The position numbers and the translations under genes are program-made. 64,000 nt of DNA from Sphingomonas sp. ERG5. GTDB lineage: Bacteria > Pseudomonadota > Alphaproteobacteria > Sphingomonadales > Sphingomonadaceae. The DNA is taken from contig NZ_JSXI01000045.1 of assembly GCF_000803065.1 (NCBI RefSeq), positions 62,001-126,000 on the forward strand. The letters run 5' to 3'. Positions 34,528 to 45,100 of this stretch are shown in pieces. Under the pieces are notes generated by a model. The model searched no databases. It worked only from the letters and a program-made list of their open reading frames with translations, and was not told where the DNA came from. The first letter of the stretch is position 1. Each line of letters opens with the position of its first letter.

Positions 34528-37101
34528 ATGCGCCGTCCAGGCACCGTTTCACGCAGCGCTGCTGTGCCCGCTTTCCTTGCTTTGTCATGCGTCGGTGCGT
34601 TCGTCACCGCGCCGGCGATGGCCAAGGATGGTGTGGATGCCGCATCCGCCGATGAAGCCGCCAGCGAAGCCAATGCCGGGCAGCGCCGCGAGGACGATAT
34701 CCTCGTCACCGACCGTCGCGATCTGCCCAACGCCTCGCCCAAGGACGTCGCGCCGCAAATCGATACCCCGCGCTCGGTCGTGATCCTGCCGCGCGACGTG
34801 ATCGACCAGACCGGCTCGGCCAGTCTCGCCGATGCCCTGCGCACTGTTCCGGGCATCACGTTCGGCGCGGCCGAGGGTGGCAACCCGATCGGCGACCGCC
34901 CTTTCATCCGCGGCTTCGACAGCCAGGGCAGCACCTATGTCGATGGCGTACGCGATTTTTCGGCCCAGACGCGCGAAGTGTTCGCGGTCGAGTCGATCCA
35001 GATCGTGCGCGGGTCGGATTCGTCGCTGGGCGGCCGTGGCAGCGCGGGCGGGTCGATCAACATCCTGTCGAAGCTGCCGCGCGCGACCGATTTCGTGAAC
35101 GCCGCGATCAGCTATGGCACCGCCGATTACAAGCGCGCCACCGTCGACCTGAACCACAAGATCAGCGACACCATTGCCTTCCGCGTCGAAGGCATGTGGC
35201 ATGATCAGGACGTCGCCGGGCGCGATGCCATCTGGCAGCGCCGCTGGGGTGTCGCGCCATCGGTCACCATCGGGCTCGGCACGCCGACCCGGCTGACCGC
35301 TTCCTATTATTATATGGAAAGCCACGAACTGCCCGACAGCGGCATTCCCTACCTCTACACCATCGGCAACGCCCCGCTCGGCAACAACTATTCGGAACCG
35401 GCCATCGGCACGGTAACGACGATCGCGGGCAAGACGGGCGTTGTCGATCGCTCGACCTTTTACGGCCTGAAGAATCGCGACTTCCGTGATGCGAAGACCA
35501 ATCAGGCGACGCTGCGCTTCGAACATGATTTTGGGTCGGTGACGATCCGCAACACGTCGCGCTACACCCATAACGATCAGGCGTACATCTACACTCAGCC
35601 GGACGATCAGCAGGGCAATGTCTTCGGCACGGATACCGTCGCGCCGATCGGCGACGTGCCGGCGACTGCCGGTGGCCTGGTCTGGCGTCGTGCCAATACC
35701 CGCTATGGCTATGCTGAAAGCATCGTCAATCAGACCGATCTGTACGGCGATTTCGATACCGGCGGGATCAAGCACAGCTTCGCCGTCGGTGCCGAATTTT
35801 CCTGGGAAAAGTCGCGCCGAGGCACGTTCGTGACGCGTGGTTATGTCAACGCCGCCGGCAATGAGCTTCTCTCGACCGGCTCGACGATCGCGCCTGCACG
35901 CTGCACACCTGAGGCGATCTCGCGTTTCTATTGCACCAGCTTGTTCAATCCGAATCCGAACGACAATTTCGTCAACTATAGCAGCGACAGCTCGACCGTC
36001 GCGGCGCCGATCGTCCGTAATCTGGCGATCGCGGAGACGCAGAACGACGCCAGCACGCAGAGTGTCTATGCGTTCGATTCGATTACGCTCGCCGAACCGC
36101 TGATCCTGAATCTTGGTGCGCGCTACGATCGTTTCACCTCGAAAGTGCGTCCGGGCCAGCCGATCACCGCGACCAGCGTGTTCGAGCTGGAGCGCACCGA
36201 CAAGATCTTCAATTACCAGGTCGGACTGGTCTTCAAGCCGACCAAGAACAGCAGCCTCTACGCCAGCCATGCAACCTCAGCGACGCCGCCCAACTCGTTG
36301 CTCGGCGAAGGGCAGGAAGGCAATGGACTCGGCACCACCAACAATGCGGCGGCTCTCGCCTTGCTCGACTCGCTGAAGATCGAGCGGACCAAATCCTATG
36401 AAGTCGGCGCCAAGGTCGATCTGTTCGATCAGAAGCTGAATCTCAGCCTTGCCGTATTTCAGACCGACACCAAGAATGCCCGCGTGACCGGGCCGAACAA
36501 TACGGTGGAGTTCATCGGCAAGCGCCGCATCCGTGGCATCGAATTCGGTATCAACGGGACGATCCTGCCGGGCTGGACCGCATTCGGCGGCTATTCCTAT
36601 CTTGATCCGACGATTACCGATGGCGGTTTCACCGCCTTGACGGCGCCGGCCATCACGCAGACCGTTGGTGGGGTGACGACCACGCTTCAGCCGGCGAAGA
36701 CCGTTCAGGTCACCTCGGTCAACACCGGCCGTCAGGCGCCACAGACCGCGAGGCACAGCGCCACGCTGTGGACCAATCTGGACGTGGGTAAATTCTCGTT
36801 CGGTGGCGGCGCCTTCTACACCAGCCGCGTGTTCGGGGGATATTCGGACAATCGCGCCGCGACGCAGACAGCGGCGGGCGTCGTGACGGTCAGCCCGGTG
36901 ACGAAGTTCATCGCGCGGACCATTCCCGGTTATGTCCGTTTCGATGCGCGCATCGCCTATAAATTCACCGACAAGGTGCAATTGGCGGTCAATGTGCAGA
37001 ACCTGACCGACAAGACCTATTTCAACCAGGCCTATACCGCGCATTATGCATCGATCGCCCCTGGGCGTTCGGCCTTTGCGACGCTGAGCTTCGGCTTCTG
37101 A
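34528..37101 (+). CDS. TonB-dependent catecholate-type siderophore receptor
   Basis: 857 residues with a signal peptide (hydrophobic about 12-31). TonB-box-like DDILVTDRR, then a plug of the FhuE/Fiu class: DTPRSVVILPRDVIDQTG, LADALRTVPGITFGAAEGG, GDRPFIRGFDSQGSTYVDGVRD and RGSDSSLGGRGSAGG. The barrel ends ...SAFATLSFGF, with the usual terminal Phe. It should import ferric siderophore. Preceded by two Fur-like sites and followed by Sel1 and PiuC-type genes, a grouping known from Fur regulons. Ribosome-binding AAGGGG nine bases upstream. Confidence 0.92.
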   Translation: MRRPGTVSRSAAVPAFLALSCVGAFVTAPAMAKDGVDAASADEAASEANAGQRREDDILVTDRRDLPNASPKDVAPQIDTPRSVVILPRDVIDQTGSASLADALRTVPGITFGAAEGGNPIGDRPFIRGFDSQGSTYVDGVRDFSAQTREVFAVESIQIVRGSDSSLGGRGSAGGSINILSKLPRATDFVNAAISYGTADYKRATVDLNHKISDTIAFRVEGMWHDQDVAGRDAIWQRRWGVAPSVTIGLGTPTRLTASYYYMESHELPDSGIPYLYTIGNAPLGNNYSEPAIGTVTTIAGKTGVVDRSTFYGLKNRDFRDAKTNQATLRFEHDFGSVTIRNTSRYTHNDQAYIYTQPDDQQGNVFGTDTVAPIGDVPATAGGLVWRRANTRYGYAESIVNQTDLYGDFDTGGIKHSFAVGAEFSWEKSRRGTFVTRGYVNAAGNELLSTGSTIAPARCTPEAISRFYCTSLFNPNPNDNFVNYSSDSSTVAAPIVRNLAIAETQNDASTQSVYAFDSITLAEPLILNLGARYDRFTSKVRPGQPITATSVFELERTDKIFNYQVGLVFKPTKNSSLYASHATSATPPNSLLGEGQEGNGLGTTNNAAALALLDSLKIERTKSYEVGAKVDLFDQKLNLSLAVFQTDTKNARVTGPNNTVEFIGKRRIRGIEFGINGTILPGWTAFGGYSYLDPTITDGGFTALTAPAITQTVGGVTTTLQPAKTVQVTSVNTGRQAPQTARHSATLWTNLDVGKFSFGGGAFYTSRVFGGYSDNRAATQTAAGVVTVSPVTKFIARTIPGYVRFDARIAYKFTDKVQLAVNVQNLTDKTYFNQAYTAHYASIAPGRSAFATLSFGF

Positions 37102-37162
37102 GGCCAATCGCCCGACCGCCGTTCGGCTCGACATGAACGGCGGCGAGTGGTTAGCTGGCATC

Positions 37163-37900
37163 ATGGATCGCCAGACCCTCGACACATTGACGCCCGACGA
37201 TATCGCCGCGCGCCTCTCCGCCTCGCCGGAGGAGCGCGCGGCGTTTCTGCGCCAGGCGGCCGAAGCCGGCGTGGCCGAGGCGCAGGCGGTGTACGGTCAG
37301 ATGCTGCTCGATGGCGCGGGTGTCGCGACCGATCCGCGCGCCGCGCTTGGCTGGTTCACCCGGGCGGCGGCGCAGCACCATGTCATGGCGCTGAACATGG
37401 TCGGGCGCTGCTACGATCTTGGCTGGGGCATCGCGCCGGACAGGGCACGGGCCGCCGAATGCTACCGCATCGCCGCCGAACAAGGGCTCGACTGGGCGAT
37501 GTATAATTACGCGACCTTGCTCGCGCTCGGCGATGGCGTGGTCGAGGACAAGCCGGCGGCGCTCGGCTGGCTGCAAAAGGCGGCGGCGCTGGGCAATGCC
37601 AAGGCGATCAATTTCGTCGGCAGCTTCCATGAGGATGGCTGGGTGGTCGAACGCGACATGGCCATCGCCGCCGATTGCTATGCAAGGGCGGCCGAGGGCG
37701 GCGATTTTCGCGGCCGGTTCAATCATGCCCGCCTGCTCGGTGACGCGGGCCGGATCGACGAGGCGCTGGGCTGGCTCGCCCGGGTCGGTGAAACGGCGAC
37801 CCCGGCCTTTATCGACAAGGCCGCCGCCTGGCTCGCGGCGTCGGATGTGCCGGATTTCCCCACCCGCGGCGTCGCGGCATTGCGGAGCGGCGTCAAATGA
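37163..37900 (+). CDS. Sel1/TPR-repeat protein
   Basis: 245 residues from the ATG at 37163 (one at 37133 is also in frame). At least four Sel1-like repeats are visible: [60 protein letters not shown] and [19 protein letters not shown]. Each is about 36 residues. No signal peptide, so probably a cytoplasmic scaffold. Its last codon overlaps the PiuC-type start as ATGA (37897-37900), tying it to iron-linked expression. Confidence 0.88.
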   Translation: MDRQTLDTLTPDDIAARLSASPEERAAFLRQAAEAGVAEAQAVYGQMLLDGAGVATDPRAALGWFTRAAAQHHVMALNMVGRCYDLGWGIAPDRARAAECYRIAAEQGLDWAMYNYATLLALGDGVVEDKPAALGWLQKAAALGNAKAINFVGSFHEDGWVVERDMAIAADCYARAAEGGDFRGRFNHARLLGDAGRIDEALGWLARVGETATPAFIDKAAAWLAASDVPDFPTRGVAALRSGVK

Positions 37901-38580
37901 TGATCGCGATTCCCGATGTGCTCGATGCGGGCGGGATTACCGCGGTGCGCGCGCTGATCGACGCGGCCGACTGGATCGATGGGAATGCGACCTCGGGTGC
38001 GCAAAGCGCGCTGGCCAAGCGCAACGAACAATTGCCCGAGGACTCGGACGCGGCGAAGCGCGCCGGCAATCTGGTGCTCGATGCGCTCGCCGCGTCGCCC
38101 CTGTTCGTGGCCGCGGCCTTGCCGCTCAAGGTTTTTCCGCCCTTGTTCAACCGTTATGCCGGGGGCCAGGCGTTCGACCTGCATGTCGACAACGCGATCC
38201 GCATCCGCCGCGGCAGCGATTTCCGCATCCGCAGCGATCTGTCGGCGACGCTCTTCCTCGAACCGCCCGAGGCATATGACGGCGGTGAATTGGTGGTCGA
38301 GGATCAGTTCGGCCGGCAATCGGTCAAGCTGCCCGCCGGGCATATGCTGCTCTATCCCGCATCGAGCCTGCACAAGGTCGAGCCGGTCACGCGCGGCACC
38401 CGCACCGCTTCCTTCTTCTGGATCCAGTCGATGGTGCGCGACGATGGCGCGCGGCGCATCCTGTTCGAACTCGACCAGGGCGTGCAATCGGTCGCCGCGG
38501 CGCAGGGGCAGGGCGATGCCGCGGTGATCCGGCTGACCGGCGTGTATCACAATCTGCTGCGGCGCTGGGCCGAGGCCTAA
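37897..38580 (+). CDS. piuC: PKHD-type Fe(II)/2-oxoglutarate hydroxylase (PiuC/YbiX family)
   Basis: 227 residues. HVD at 96-98 (FDLHVDNA) and His159 (SSLHKVEPV) are the iron triad, and Arg169 (TRGTRTA) is the 2-oxoglutarate anchor. FNRYAGGQ and [13 protein letters not shown] are family marks. PiuC-type hydroxylases accompany Fur-controlled siderophore receptors, although their physiological substrate is unproven. Translationally coupled to the Sel1 gene and downstream of the receptor in one operon. Confidence 0.92.
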   Translation: MMIAIPDVLDAGGITAVRALIDAADWIDGNATSGAQSALAKRNEQLPEDSDAAKRAGNLVLDALAASPLFVAAALPLKVFPPLFNRYAGGQAFDLHVDNAIRIRRGSDFRIRSDLSATLFLEPPEAYDGGELVVEDQFGRQSVKLPAGHMLLYPASSLHKVEPVTRGTRTASFFWIQSMVRDDGARRILFELDQGVQSVAAAQGQGDAAVIRLTGVYHNLLRRWAEA

Positions 38581-38810
38581 GCGGCACAATATCCGCGCCG
38601 CGAACCCGGGGGCTGCGTGCTGGGCGCTCCCTTTGCTCGCCTTTCTCCGTGATAGGGGAGGAGTGATCGAGTTCCACCCGCGATCAGCCGATTCAACGCT
38701 CCCGACAGCAATGACAGCGTGGCGCCGGGCGGGATGCTACCCAGCGTCCAGCCGCGCTCTTTCTCATCGCTGGCAGATATGAACGGCGCGCCGCCATCTG
38801 TTCGGGCGAT

Positions 38811-38980
38811 AACAGGTCCTGTTCCACCTGTTATCGACCTGTTTTTCACCTGTTATTGAATAACAGGTGGATGGAGGTTAACGCGCTGAAAAATAATCGA
38901 TAATCCGCGCTGAAAATCCAACTTAACAGGTCGGAAAAAATTGCGCGCCGATAACAGGAAAGAACAGGGCGCGACCTGTC
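38811..38980. repeat. Cluster of ACCTGTT/AACAGGT half-sites in a convergent gap
   Basis: Between piuC (ends 38580) and the convergent apbE gene (ends 39004) lies a 423-bp gap without a supported gene. Its distal half holds about nine half-sites: AACAGG-T-CCTGTT at 38811-38823; ACCTGTT at 38826, 38837 and 38848, exactly 11 bp apart; a perfect palindrome at 38848-38868 (arms ACCTGTTATT / AATAACAGGT); AACAGGT at 38925; AACAGG at 38953 and 38963; ACCTGTC at 38974. CGCGCTGAAAA is also repeated directly at about 38882 and 38906. The segment is locally AT-richer. Function unknown. Confidence 0.75.
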
Positions 38981-39003
38981 CGGGGATGGGCGTTTCGCCG
39001 CGC

Positions 39004-39993
39004 TTAATCGAGCATTGCCTGCAGCGTGCTCGACAGAAACTCGCGATGACCGGCGCCGTCGCGCACCACGATCCTTGCCGCCAGCCCTTCGCGCTCGGCC
39101 AGCGCCATGCCCTGGTCGGCGCCAAGCACCATCAGCGCGGTGGCCCAGGCATCGGCCATCATGCATTCGGCATGGATCACGCTCGCCGATGCGACATCAT
39201 TGACCAGCGGCGCGCGGGTGCGCGGGTCGATTGTGTGGGCATAGCGCTGGCCGTCGGCATCGAAGAAGCGGCGATAATCGCCCGAGGTCGCGACCGAGAC
39301 GCCATGTAGCGCAAGCCGGATCGGGGTCAGGCGCGCGCCGGGCGGTGGCTCGAGATCGACCCACCAGGGCTGGGCGTCGGGCTTCATGCCTTCGCCGCGC
39401 AACTCGCCGCCGATCTCGACCAGGAAATCGCGCACGCCAAGCGCAAGCAGCGCGCGGGCCAGCGCATCGACCGCGAAGCCCTTGGCGATGCCCGACAGGT
39501 CGATCCGGACATTGGCGGTACGGCGGACCCGGTTGCCTTGCCGTTCGACTGCGCTGCAGCCTGACGCGACGGCTGCGATCTCCTCGCGCGTCGGTCGTGT
39601 GGCGCGCCTGCCGGCGGGGCCGAAGCCCCAGAGGTCGACCAGCGTGCCGGTGGCAGGATCGAACGCGCCGCCGCTCGCGCGTGCCACGGTCAGCCCGGCA
39701 TCGAGGACATAGGCCAGGTCGGCGCGCAAGCTGTGCCAGTCGCCGATCGGCACGGCGTTCACCCGCGACAGCAGCGACGCCGGTTCCCAATGGCTCATCT
39801 CGGCGATGACGCCGTCCAGCGCCTGTTCGATCGCCGCGCGCAGCTCGGCCACCGGGCGTGATGCGACGATCCGGGCACTCCATGTCGTGCCCATCGTCGC
39901 CCCGCCCAGGCCGATGACACCCGCACCGGGGCTGCGCCGCCGAAAGGCTGCGACGGAGACGTCCGGCGGGATGGCGATACGCGGCTGGTACAT
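39004..39993 (-). CDS. apbE: ApbE-type FAD:protein FMN transferase
   Basis: 329 residues. GGATMGTTWSARIV near 30-43, GGAFDPATGTLVDLWGFG near 107-124, IDLSGIAKGFAVDAL near 168-182, DFLVEIGGELRGEG near 193-206 and YAHTIDPRTRAPL near 253-265 are ApbE signature blocks. It attaches FMN to Thr of periplasmic or membrane flavoproteins. The N-terminus lacks the usual lipobox, so location is uncertain. Last gene of the PepSY-DUF2271-DUF4198-ApbE operon, 2 bp after its neighbour. Confidence 0.93.
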   Translation of the reverse strand: MYQPRIAIPPDVSVAAFRRRSPGAGVIGLGGATMGTTWSARIVASRPVAELRAAIEQALDGVIAEMSHWEPASLLSRVNAVPIGDWHSLRADLAYVLDAGLTVARASGGAFDPATGTLVDLWGFGPAGRRATRPTREEIAAVASGCSAVERQGNRVRRTANVRIDLSGIAKGFAVDALARALLALGVRDFLVEIGGELRGEGMKPDAQPWWVDLEPPPGARLTPIRLALHGVSVATSGDYRRFFDADGQRYAHTIDPRTRAPLVNDVASASVIHAECMMADAWATALMVLGADQGMALAEREGLAARIVVRDGAGHREFLSSTLQAMLD

Positions 39994-39995
39994 GG

Positions 39996-40811
39996 TCAGG
40001 GCTGTAGCACTTCAAGCACGGCGGTGTAGCTCATGCGCTTCTCCGCATTGGGAATGACGACGCTTGGCGCGGTGGCGCTGGCGTTGATCCAGTACATGCC
40101 CGCCGCCGGCCAGGTGATCGCGACCTGCCCCTGGGCATCGGTGGTGAAGGTCTTTTCATCGACCGAATGGCGATAGCGGCTGCCCCCGGCGATGACCGTG
40201 ACGGTCAGCTTTGCCGCCGGCTTGCCGTCGGCGGTGAAGCGGAAGGTCGCCGGCTCGCCCGCGACCAGGTCGTTCGGATGCGTGACCGGCACCAGTTCCA
40301 GGCCGATGCCGGTCGGCTTCAGCGCCGTCTGGGTCGGGGCGCCCGCGGTCACGAACACTTCGTTGCGGTTGATCGATTCGGCCAGCTTCACATCGGTCGC
40401 GCCGGCCGGGATCGCGGTGGCGAGCTGCTCCGCCTTCGTCCCGCGCGGCAGGCGCTGCTCGACGCCGCCGACCTTGAAGCTGCCCATCACGCCGCCGTTC
40501 TGCACCACCAGCTTGTAGGTGCCCTTCTGCGCCATGTGCAGGTCGAAGGTCGCGCGGTACTGGCCGATATTCATGTGCTCGACCTTGCCCGGCGTGCCGT
40601 CGGGCTGAACCACGGCGGGTTCGGCGCGCAGCGGCTGATGGTCGGGGAAGAACAGGTCGTTCGACGCGGCGGCGTCGAACGTGATCCAGTCGTCGTCGCC
40701 CGACACGATCGTGGTCGAGGGCAGCATCCACAGGCGATGCGCCTGGAGTGGCGCGGCGATCGCGATGGTGCCGAGGGCGGCGGCGAGCAGCTTGGCGCGG
40801 AGCGTGGTCAT
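39996..40811 (-). CDS. Periplasmic DUF4198 protein
   Basis: 271 residues with a signal peptide ending near LQAHRLW. The mature part starts HRLWMLPSTTIVSGDDDWITFD, a DUF4198 pattern; the N-terminal His in such proteins can bind a transition metal (the Cu/Ni-associated NikM-like group). Two Ig-like beta domains seem present, the second about residues 165-265. It sits in an operon with PepSY, DUF2271 and ApbE genes behind a Fur-like site, so a role in periplasmic metal or flavin redox linked to iron starvation is inferred. Confidence 0.88.
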   Translation of the reverse strand: MTTLRAKLLAAALGTIAIAAPLQAHRLWMLPSTTIVSGDDDWITFDAAASNDLFFPDHQPLRAEPAVVQPDGTPGKVEHMNIGQYRATFDLHMAQKGTYKLVVQNGGVMGSFKVGGVEQRLPRGTKAEQLATAIPAGATDVKLAESINRNEVFVTAGAPTQTALKPTGIGLELVPVTHPNDLVAGEPATFRFTADGKPAAKLTVTVIAGGSRYRHSVDEKTFTTDAQGQVAITWPAAGMYWINASATAPSVVIPNAEKRMSYTAVLEVLQP

Positions 40812-40837
40812 GGTGGCGATCCTCTCAGGGTTGCCGG

Positions 40838-41356
40838 TCAGGGCTTGAAGGTTGCGGAGACGGCGCCGAGTTCGGTCTTGCCGGCGGCCTGGATCGTCTG
40901 GCCGGGTTTGAGCGGCCAGGTGAAGGGCAAACGGACGACTTCGCGGCCGCCGACTTCACGTGCGGCCTCGATCACCAAAGTGTACTGGCCGGGCTTGAGG
41001 CCGCCGAGCCTGGCGGCATTGACGCTGATCTTCTGCACCCCCGGCGCGCGCGTCGCGCCCGAGCTGCCATCGGCGATATAGCTGCCGGTACGGCCCGAGG
41101 CGCGCCACCAGCCGCGCACTTCGTTGAGCCATTTGCGGCCTTCGTCCTTGGCCTTGGCCACGTCGTACCAGATCGACAACGTGCGGGCGGGGGCGCCCGT
41201 GGCTTCCAGATACACCGCGACATAGGGCTTGTGATATTCGGCGACGGTCAGGCGCGGCACGGTGATCGACACATCGACCGACTGCGCGGTGGCGGGGCCG
41301 GCGGCGATCAGGCCGGCGGCGGTCCCGGTCAGGATGAGATGGTGGCGAAGCTGCAT
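40838..41356 (-). CDS. DUF2271 periplasmic protein
   Basis: 172 residues with a signal peptide ending near PATAQS. VDVSITVPRLTVAEYHKPYVAVYLE, TLSIWYDVAKAKDEGRKWL and GQYTLVIEAAREVGGREVVRLPF match DUF2271. Family function is unknown; it recurs next to PepSY and ApbE genes, where it may be a flavinylated or electron-transfer accessory protein. 12 bp downstream of the PepSY gene. Confidence 0.9.
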   Translation of the reverse strand: MQLRHHLILTGTAAGLIAAGPATAQSVDVSITVPRLTVAEYHKPYVAVYLEATGAPARTLSIWYDVAKAKDEGRKWLNEVRGWWRASGRTGSYIADGSSGATRAPGVQKISVNAARLGGLKPGQYTLVIEAAREVGGREVVRLPFTWPLKPGQTIQAAGKTELGAVSATFKP

Positions 41357-41368
41357 GGATCGGATCCC

Positions 41369-42004
41369 TTAATGGATGAAGATGACGGCGATAATCGCGG
41401 GGATGGCGAAGCCCAGCGCGACCAGCGGCCAGGTGACCGGGCGTTTGGCGGCGTGGAGCCAGAGCAGCACCAGCCCGGTCAGCGCGAAGATCAGGCAGGC
41501 AAAGGCGAAGATATCGATGAACCAGCTCCACGTCTTGCCCGCATTGCGGCCCTTGTGGAGATCGTTGAGGTAACTGATCCAGCCGCGATCGGTGAACTCC
41601 GACGTCACCGCGCCGCTCGCGCGCTGGATCGTTACCCAGCCATCGCCGCCGGGGCGGGGCAGCGGCAGATAGACTTCGTCGGCCGACCATTCGGCGTCGC
41701 CGCCCGCGCCGACCGAGAAGGTCTTTTCGACCCAGCGCGCGACCGGTGCGGGCAGGGGTTTCTTGATGTCGGGCGCGTCGTTGGGCGCGATTTGCGGCAG
41801 CAGCGGCGCGGGCAGCTGCGCGGCGCGTTCGCTGACCACAGGCTTGGCTTCGATATCGACCGCATGGTTGAGCGTGAAGCCAGTGACCGCGAACAGCAAC
41901 AGCCCGATCAGGCTCACGGCCGAGCTGATCCAGTGCCAGGTGTGGAGCTGCTTGAGCCAGAAGGTCTTGCGCCGTGGCTTTTGCCGCGCGGCCGGGCTGT
42001 TCAT
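41369..42004 (-). CDS. PepSY-associated transmembrane protein
   Basis: 211 residues. A first membrane segment near 28-45 (HTWHWISSAVSLIGLLLF), a periplasmic PepSY-like loop, and two C-terminal membrane segments from about 165 to 210. Conserved His residues near the first helix (LKQLHTWHW) resemble heme-ligating or quinone-reactive PepSY_TM iron-reductase proteins. First gene of the operon, 25 bp from the Fur-like inverted repeat. Likely an inner-membrane electron-transfer component for reducing imported ferric iron (inference). Confidence 0.88.
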   Translation of the reverse strand: MNSPAARQKPRRKTFWLKQLHTWHWISSAVSLIGLLLFAVTGFTLNHAVDIEAKPVVSERAAQLPAPLLPQIAPNDAPDIKKPLPAPVARWVEKTFSVGAGGDAEWSADEVYLPLPRPGGDGWVTIQRASGAVTSEFTDRGWISYLNDLHKGRNAGKTWSWFIDIFAFACLIFALTGLVLLWLHAAKRPVTWPLVALGFAIPAIIAVIFIH

Positions 42005-42028
42005 GGGTGGAGGCGCGTCCCGACTCGT

Positions 42029-42066
42029 ATTGAGAATGACTCGCGATAACGCGAACGATTCTCAAT
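42029..42066. promoter_or_regulatory. Fur-like inverted repeat before the PepSY operon
   Basis: ATTGAGAAT (42029-42037) and ATTCTCAAT (42058-42066) form perfect 9-bp arms. The left side continues as TGAGAATGACTCGC, 13 of 14 bases identical to the site at 34479-34492 before the siderophore receptor. A CGCGATAACGCG repeat lies between the arms. Likely the iron-responsive operator of the PepSY operon. Confidence 0.6.
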
Positions 42067-42079
42067 TGCAAAGGGTAAG

Positions 42080-42106
42080 AACTCCTCCCCGGGCCGGGGA
42101 GGAGTT
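42080..42106 (-). terminator. Intrinsic terminator after the glutamate dehydrogenase gene
   Basis: An 11-bp stem (AACTCCTCCCC / GGGGAGGAGTT) with a 5-base loop lies 6 bp past the stop on the minus strand and is followed there by TTCTTACCC. Confidence 0.7.
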
Positions 42107-42112
42107 AAGCCG

Positions 42113-45100
42113 CTACCGTCCCAGCAATACCCGCGCCTGTCCCGCAATCTGCGCCAGCATCGCCGCATTCGGCGCGGGCGCGTTGCGGGCGCGGTCGACC
42201 ACCGACTTGAACTGCGCCACGCGCTGGGCATTGGCGGTCAGCCAGCTTTCGACCAGTGCCTGGGGATCGCCCCCGGCCTTGGCTTCACCGCCACGGCTGA
42301 GGAAATCGAGCCGCAATTGCTGGAAGTCGCGCGCCAGGCCCGCGATCAGCAATCGCTCCCACGGGTCGCTCGGGCTGATCCGCGCGGCATTGGTCTGCGC
42401 CCAGTCGAGGCCAAGCGCCTGGCCGAGCCGGGTAAAGGCCTGGGTCAGCACGGTCTCGTCGAGCTTCAGCCGGTTGCCGAGATCGGCAAGCCCGACCGCG
42501 CCGTCGAGTTCGAACAGCCGCACCACCTTCTGCACCAGCTTCTTCGGCGCGCCGGCTTCTTCGAGGCGGCCGGAAATGCGCGCGCTTTGCGCATTGGCTT
42601 CCTCGCGCAGCAGCGCCTTGTGCTGCTTTTCGAGCTGGCCGATGCCCTTGGCGATCCGCGCCAGCACTTCGCCGGGCCCGGTGCCGGGAATGGTGATGCG
42701 CAACAGGTCGGCGATCTGTGCCCGCGTCGCCACCGCGACCTCGTCGAACAGCGCGATGCGCGCGATCTCGGGCATCGCCGCGGTTTCGATCTCCTTCCAA
42801 AGGGCAGGCAGGTCGAACAGCCGTTCGGTGACGACGAACATCGCCGCGATGTCGCTCATCGCCGCACCTTCTTCCTCGGCCAGTTCGAACGGATAGAGCA
42901 CGCCCATGCGATTGATGATGCGGTTGGCGAGCTTGGTCGCGACGATCTCGCCGCGCAGGCGGTGGCTGTCGATCGCCGCGGCGAACTTCTTGCGCATCGC
43001 GGCCGGGAAGGCGGCATGGAGATCGGGCGCGAGTTCGGCATCGCTGCCGAGCTCGCCATGTTCGATCGCGTCCTGCAGCGCGAGCTTGGCGGTCGCGAGC
43101 AGCACGGCCAGTTCGGGACGGGTCAGGCCGCGATGTTCCTGCACGCGGCGCAGCAGATCGTCGTTCGACGCCAGCCCCTCGACCACGCGGTCGAGCCGGC
43201 CATCGGCTTCGAAGATCTCGATCACGCGGACATAGCTGGGCAGCGCTTGCGGCCCGTCATGCTCCATCACTGACAATGCCAGCGTCTGCAGCCGGTTATC
43301 CTCGAGCACCAGATGCGCGACATCGTCGGTCATGCTGGCGAGCAGCACATTGCGCTTCTCATAGGCCAGGCGGCCCTCGATCATCTCGCGGTTGAGCGCG
43401 ATCTTGATGTTGACCTCATTATCCGAACAATCGACGCCGGCCGAATTGTCGATGAAGTCGGTGTTGATGCGCCCGCCGCGCGCGGCAAAGGCGATGCGCC
43501 CGGCCTGCGTGACGCCGAGATTGGCGCCTTCGCCGATCGCGGTCGCGCGGAGATCCTCGGCATTGACGCGCAACCGGTCATTGGCGGGGTCGCCGACCTG
43601 GATGTTGTTCTCCGCCGCCGCCTTCACATAGGTGCCGATACCGCCGAACCAGATCAGGTCGACCTGGCTCTTCAATATCTCGGAGATCAGCGCGGTCGGT
43701 TCGATCTCGGTCATGTCGAGGCCAAGCGCGGTGCGAATCTGCTTCGACAGCTTGATCGTCTTGTCGGTGCGCGGGAACACGCCGCCGCCCTTGGAGATCA
43801 GCTTGGCGTCGTAATCCGCCCAGCTCGACCGCGGCAGCGCGAACATGCGGTTGCGCTCTTCCCAGCTCGCCGCCGGATCGGGATCGGGATCGAGGAAGAT
43901 GTGGCGATGGTCGAACGCCGCCAGGATCTTCAGCGTCTTCGACAACAACATGCCGTTGCCGAACACGTCGCCCGACATGTCGCCGCAGCCGACCACGGTG
44001 ATCGACTCGGTCTGCACATCGACGCCGCGCTCGGCGAAGTGGCGCTGCACCGACAGCCAGGCGCCCTTGGCGGTGATGCCCATCGCCTTATGGTCATACC
44101 CGACCGAGCCGCCGCTCGCGAACGCGTCGCCAAGCCAGAAATTATGCTCGAGCGCGATCGCATTGGCGACATCGCTGAACGTCGCGGTGCCCTTGTCGGC
44201 GGCGACGACGAAATAGGGATCCTCGCCGTCATGGATCACCACCGACCGGGGATGGACCACCTTGTTCTCGACGATATTGTCGGTGATCGACAGCAGCGAG
44301 CGGATGAACACGCGGTAGCTTTCGGTCCCTTCGGCGAGCCAGGCGTCGCGGTTCGACGCTGGCGGCAATTGCTTGGGATAGAAGCCGCCCTTGGCGCCGG
44401 TCGGCACGATCACCGCGTTCTTGACGCGCTGCGCCTTCATCAGCCCGAGAATCTCGGTGCGGAAATCGTCGCGCCGGTCGGACCAGCGCAAGCCACCGCG
44501 CGCGACCGGGCCGGCGCGCAGATGGATGCCCTCGACGCGCGGGCTATAGACCCAGATCTCGCGCCACGGCACCGGCGCGGGCAGGCCGGGGACGAGATGG
44601 CTGTCGAGCTTGAACGCCAGCGCGATTTGCCCGGCGGGGGCGAAGGCGTTGGTGCGCAGCGTGGCGGCGATGACGCTGTGCAGCGCGCGCAGGATGCGGT
44701 CGTCGTCGATCGCCGAGACGGCATCCAGCCCGCGCTCGATCGCGCCATCGGCGGCGTCGATCGCGGCGGCGGCCTTGGCGCTGCGCGCGGGGTCGTGCGC
44801 GGCATTGAACCGGTCGATCAGCGACGCGGCGACCTTGGGCGCGCGGCGCAGCGCGTCGACCACGGTGATCAGGCCGTAGCCGAGGCCTGCCTGGCGCAGG
44901 TAACGGAACCAGGCGCGGAACAGCACCACGGCGCCGGGCGCCATGCCGGCATCGACGATCAGCCGGTTGAACGCGTCATTCTCGGCCTTGGCTTCGAGCA
45001 CCGCGGCAATGGCGTTTTCCAGGATCGCCGGATCGCCGCCGAATGCATCGCGTCCTGCTTCAATCAGGAATTCATGGACAAAGGCCTGGGCGTCGTCGGC

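Noticed and set aside
38577..39166. Short minus-strand frames in the convergent piuC/apbE gap
   Set aside because: They cross the half-site array and have no start signals or domain; the gap is better read as non-coding.
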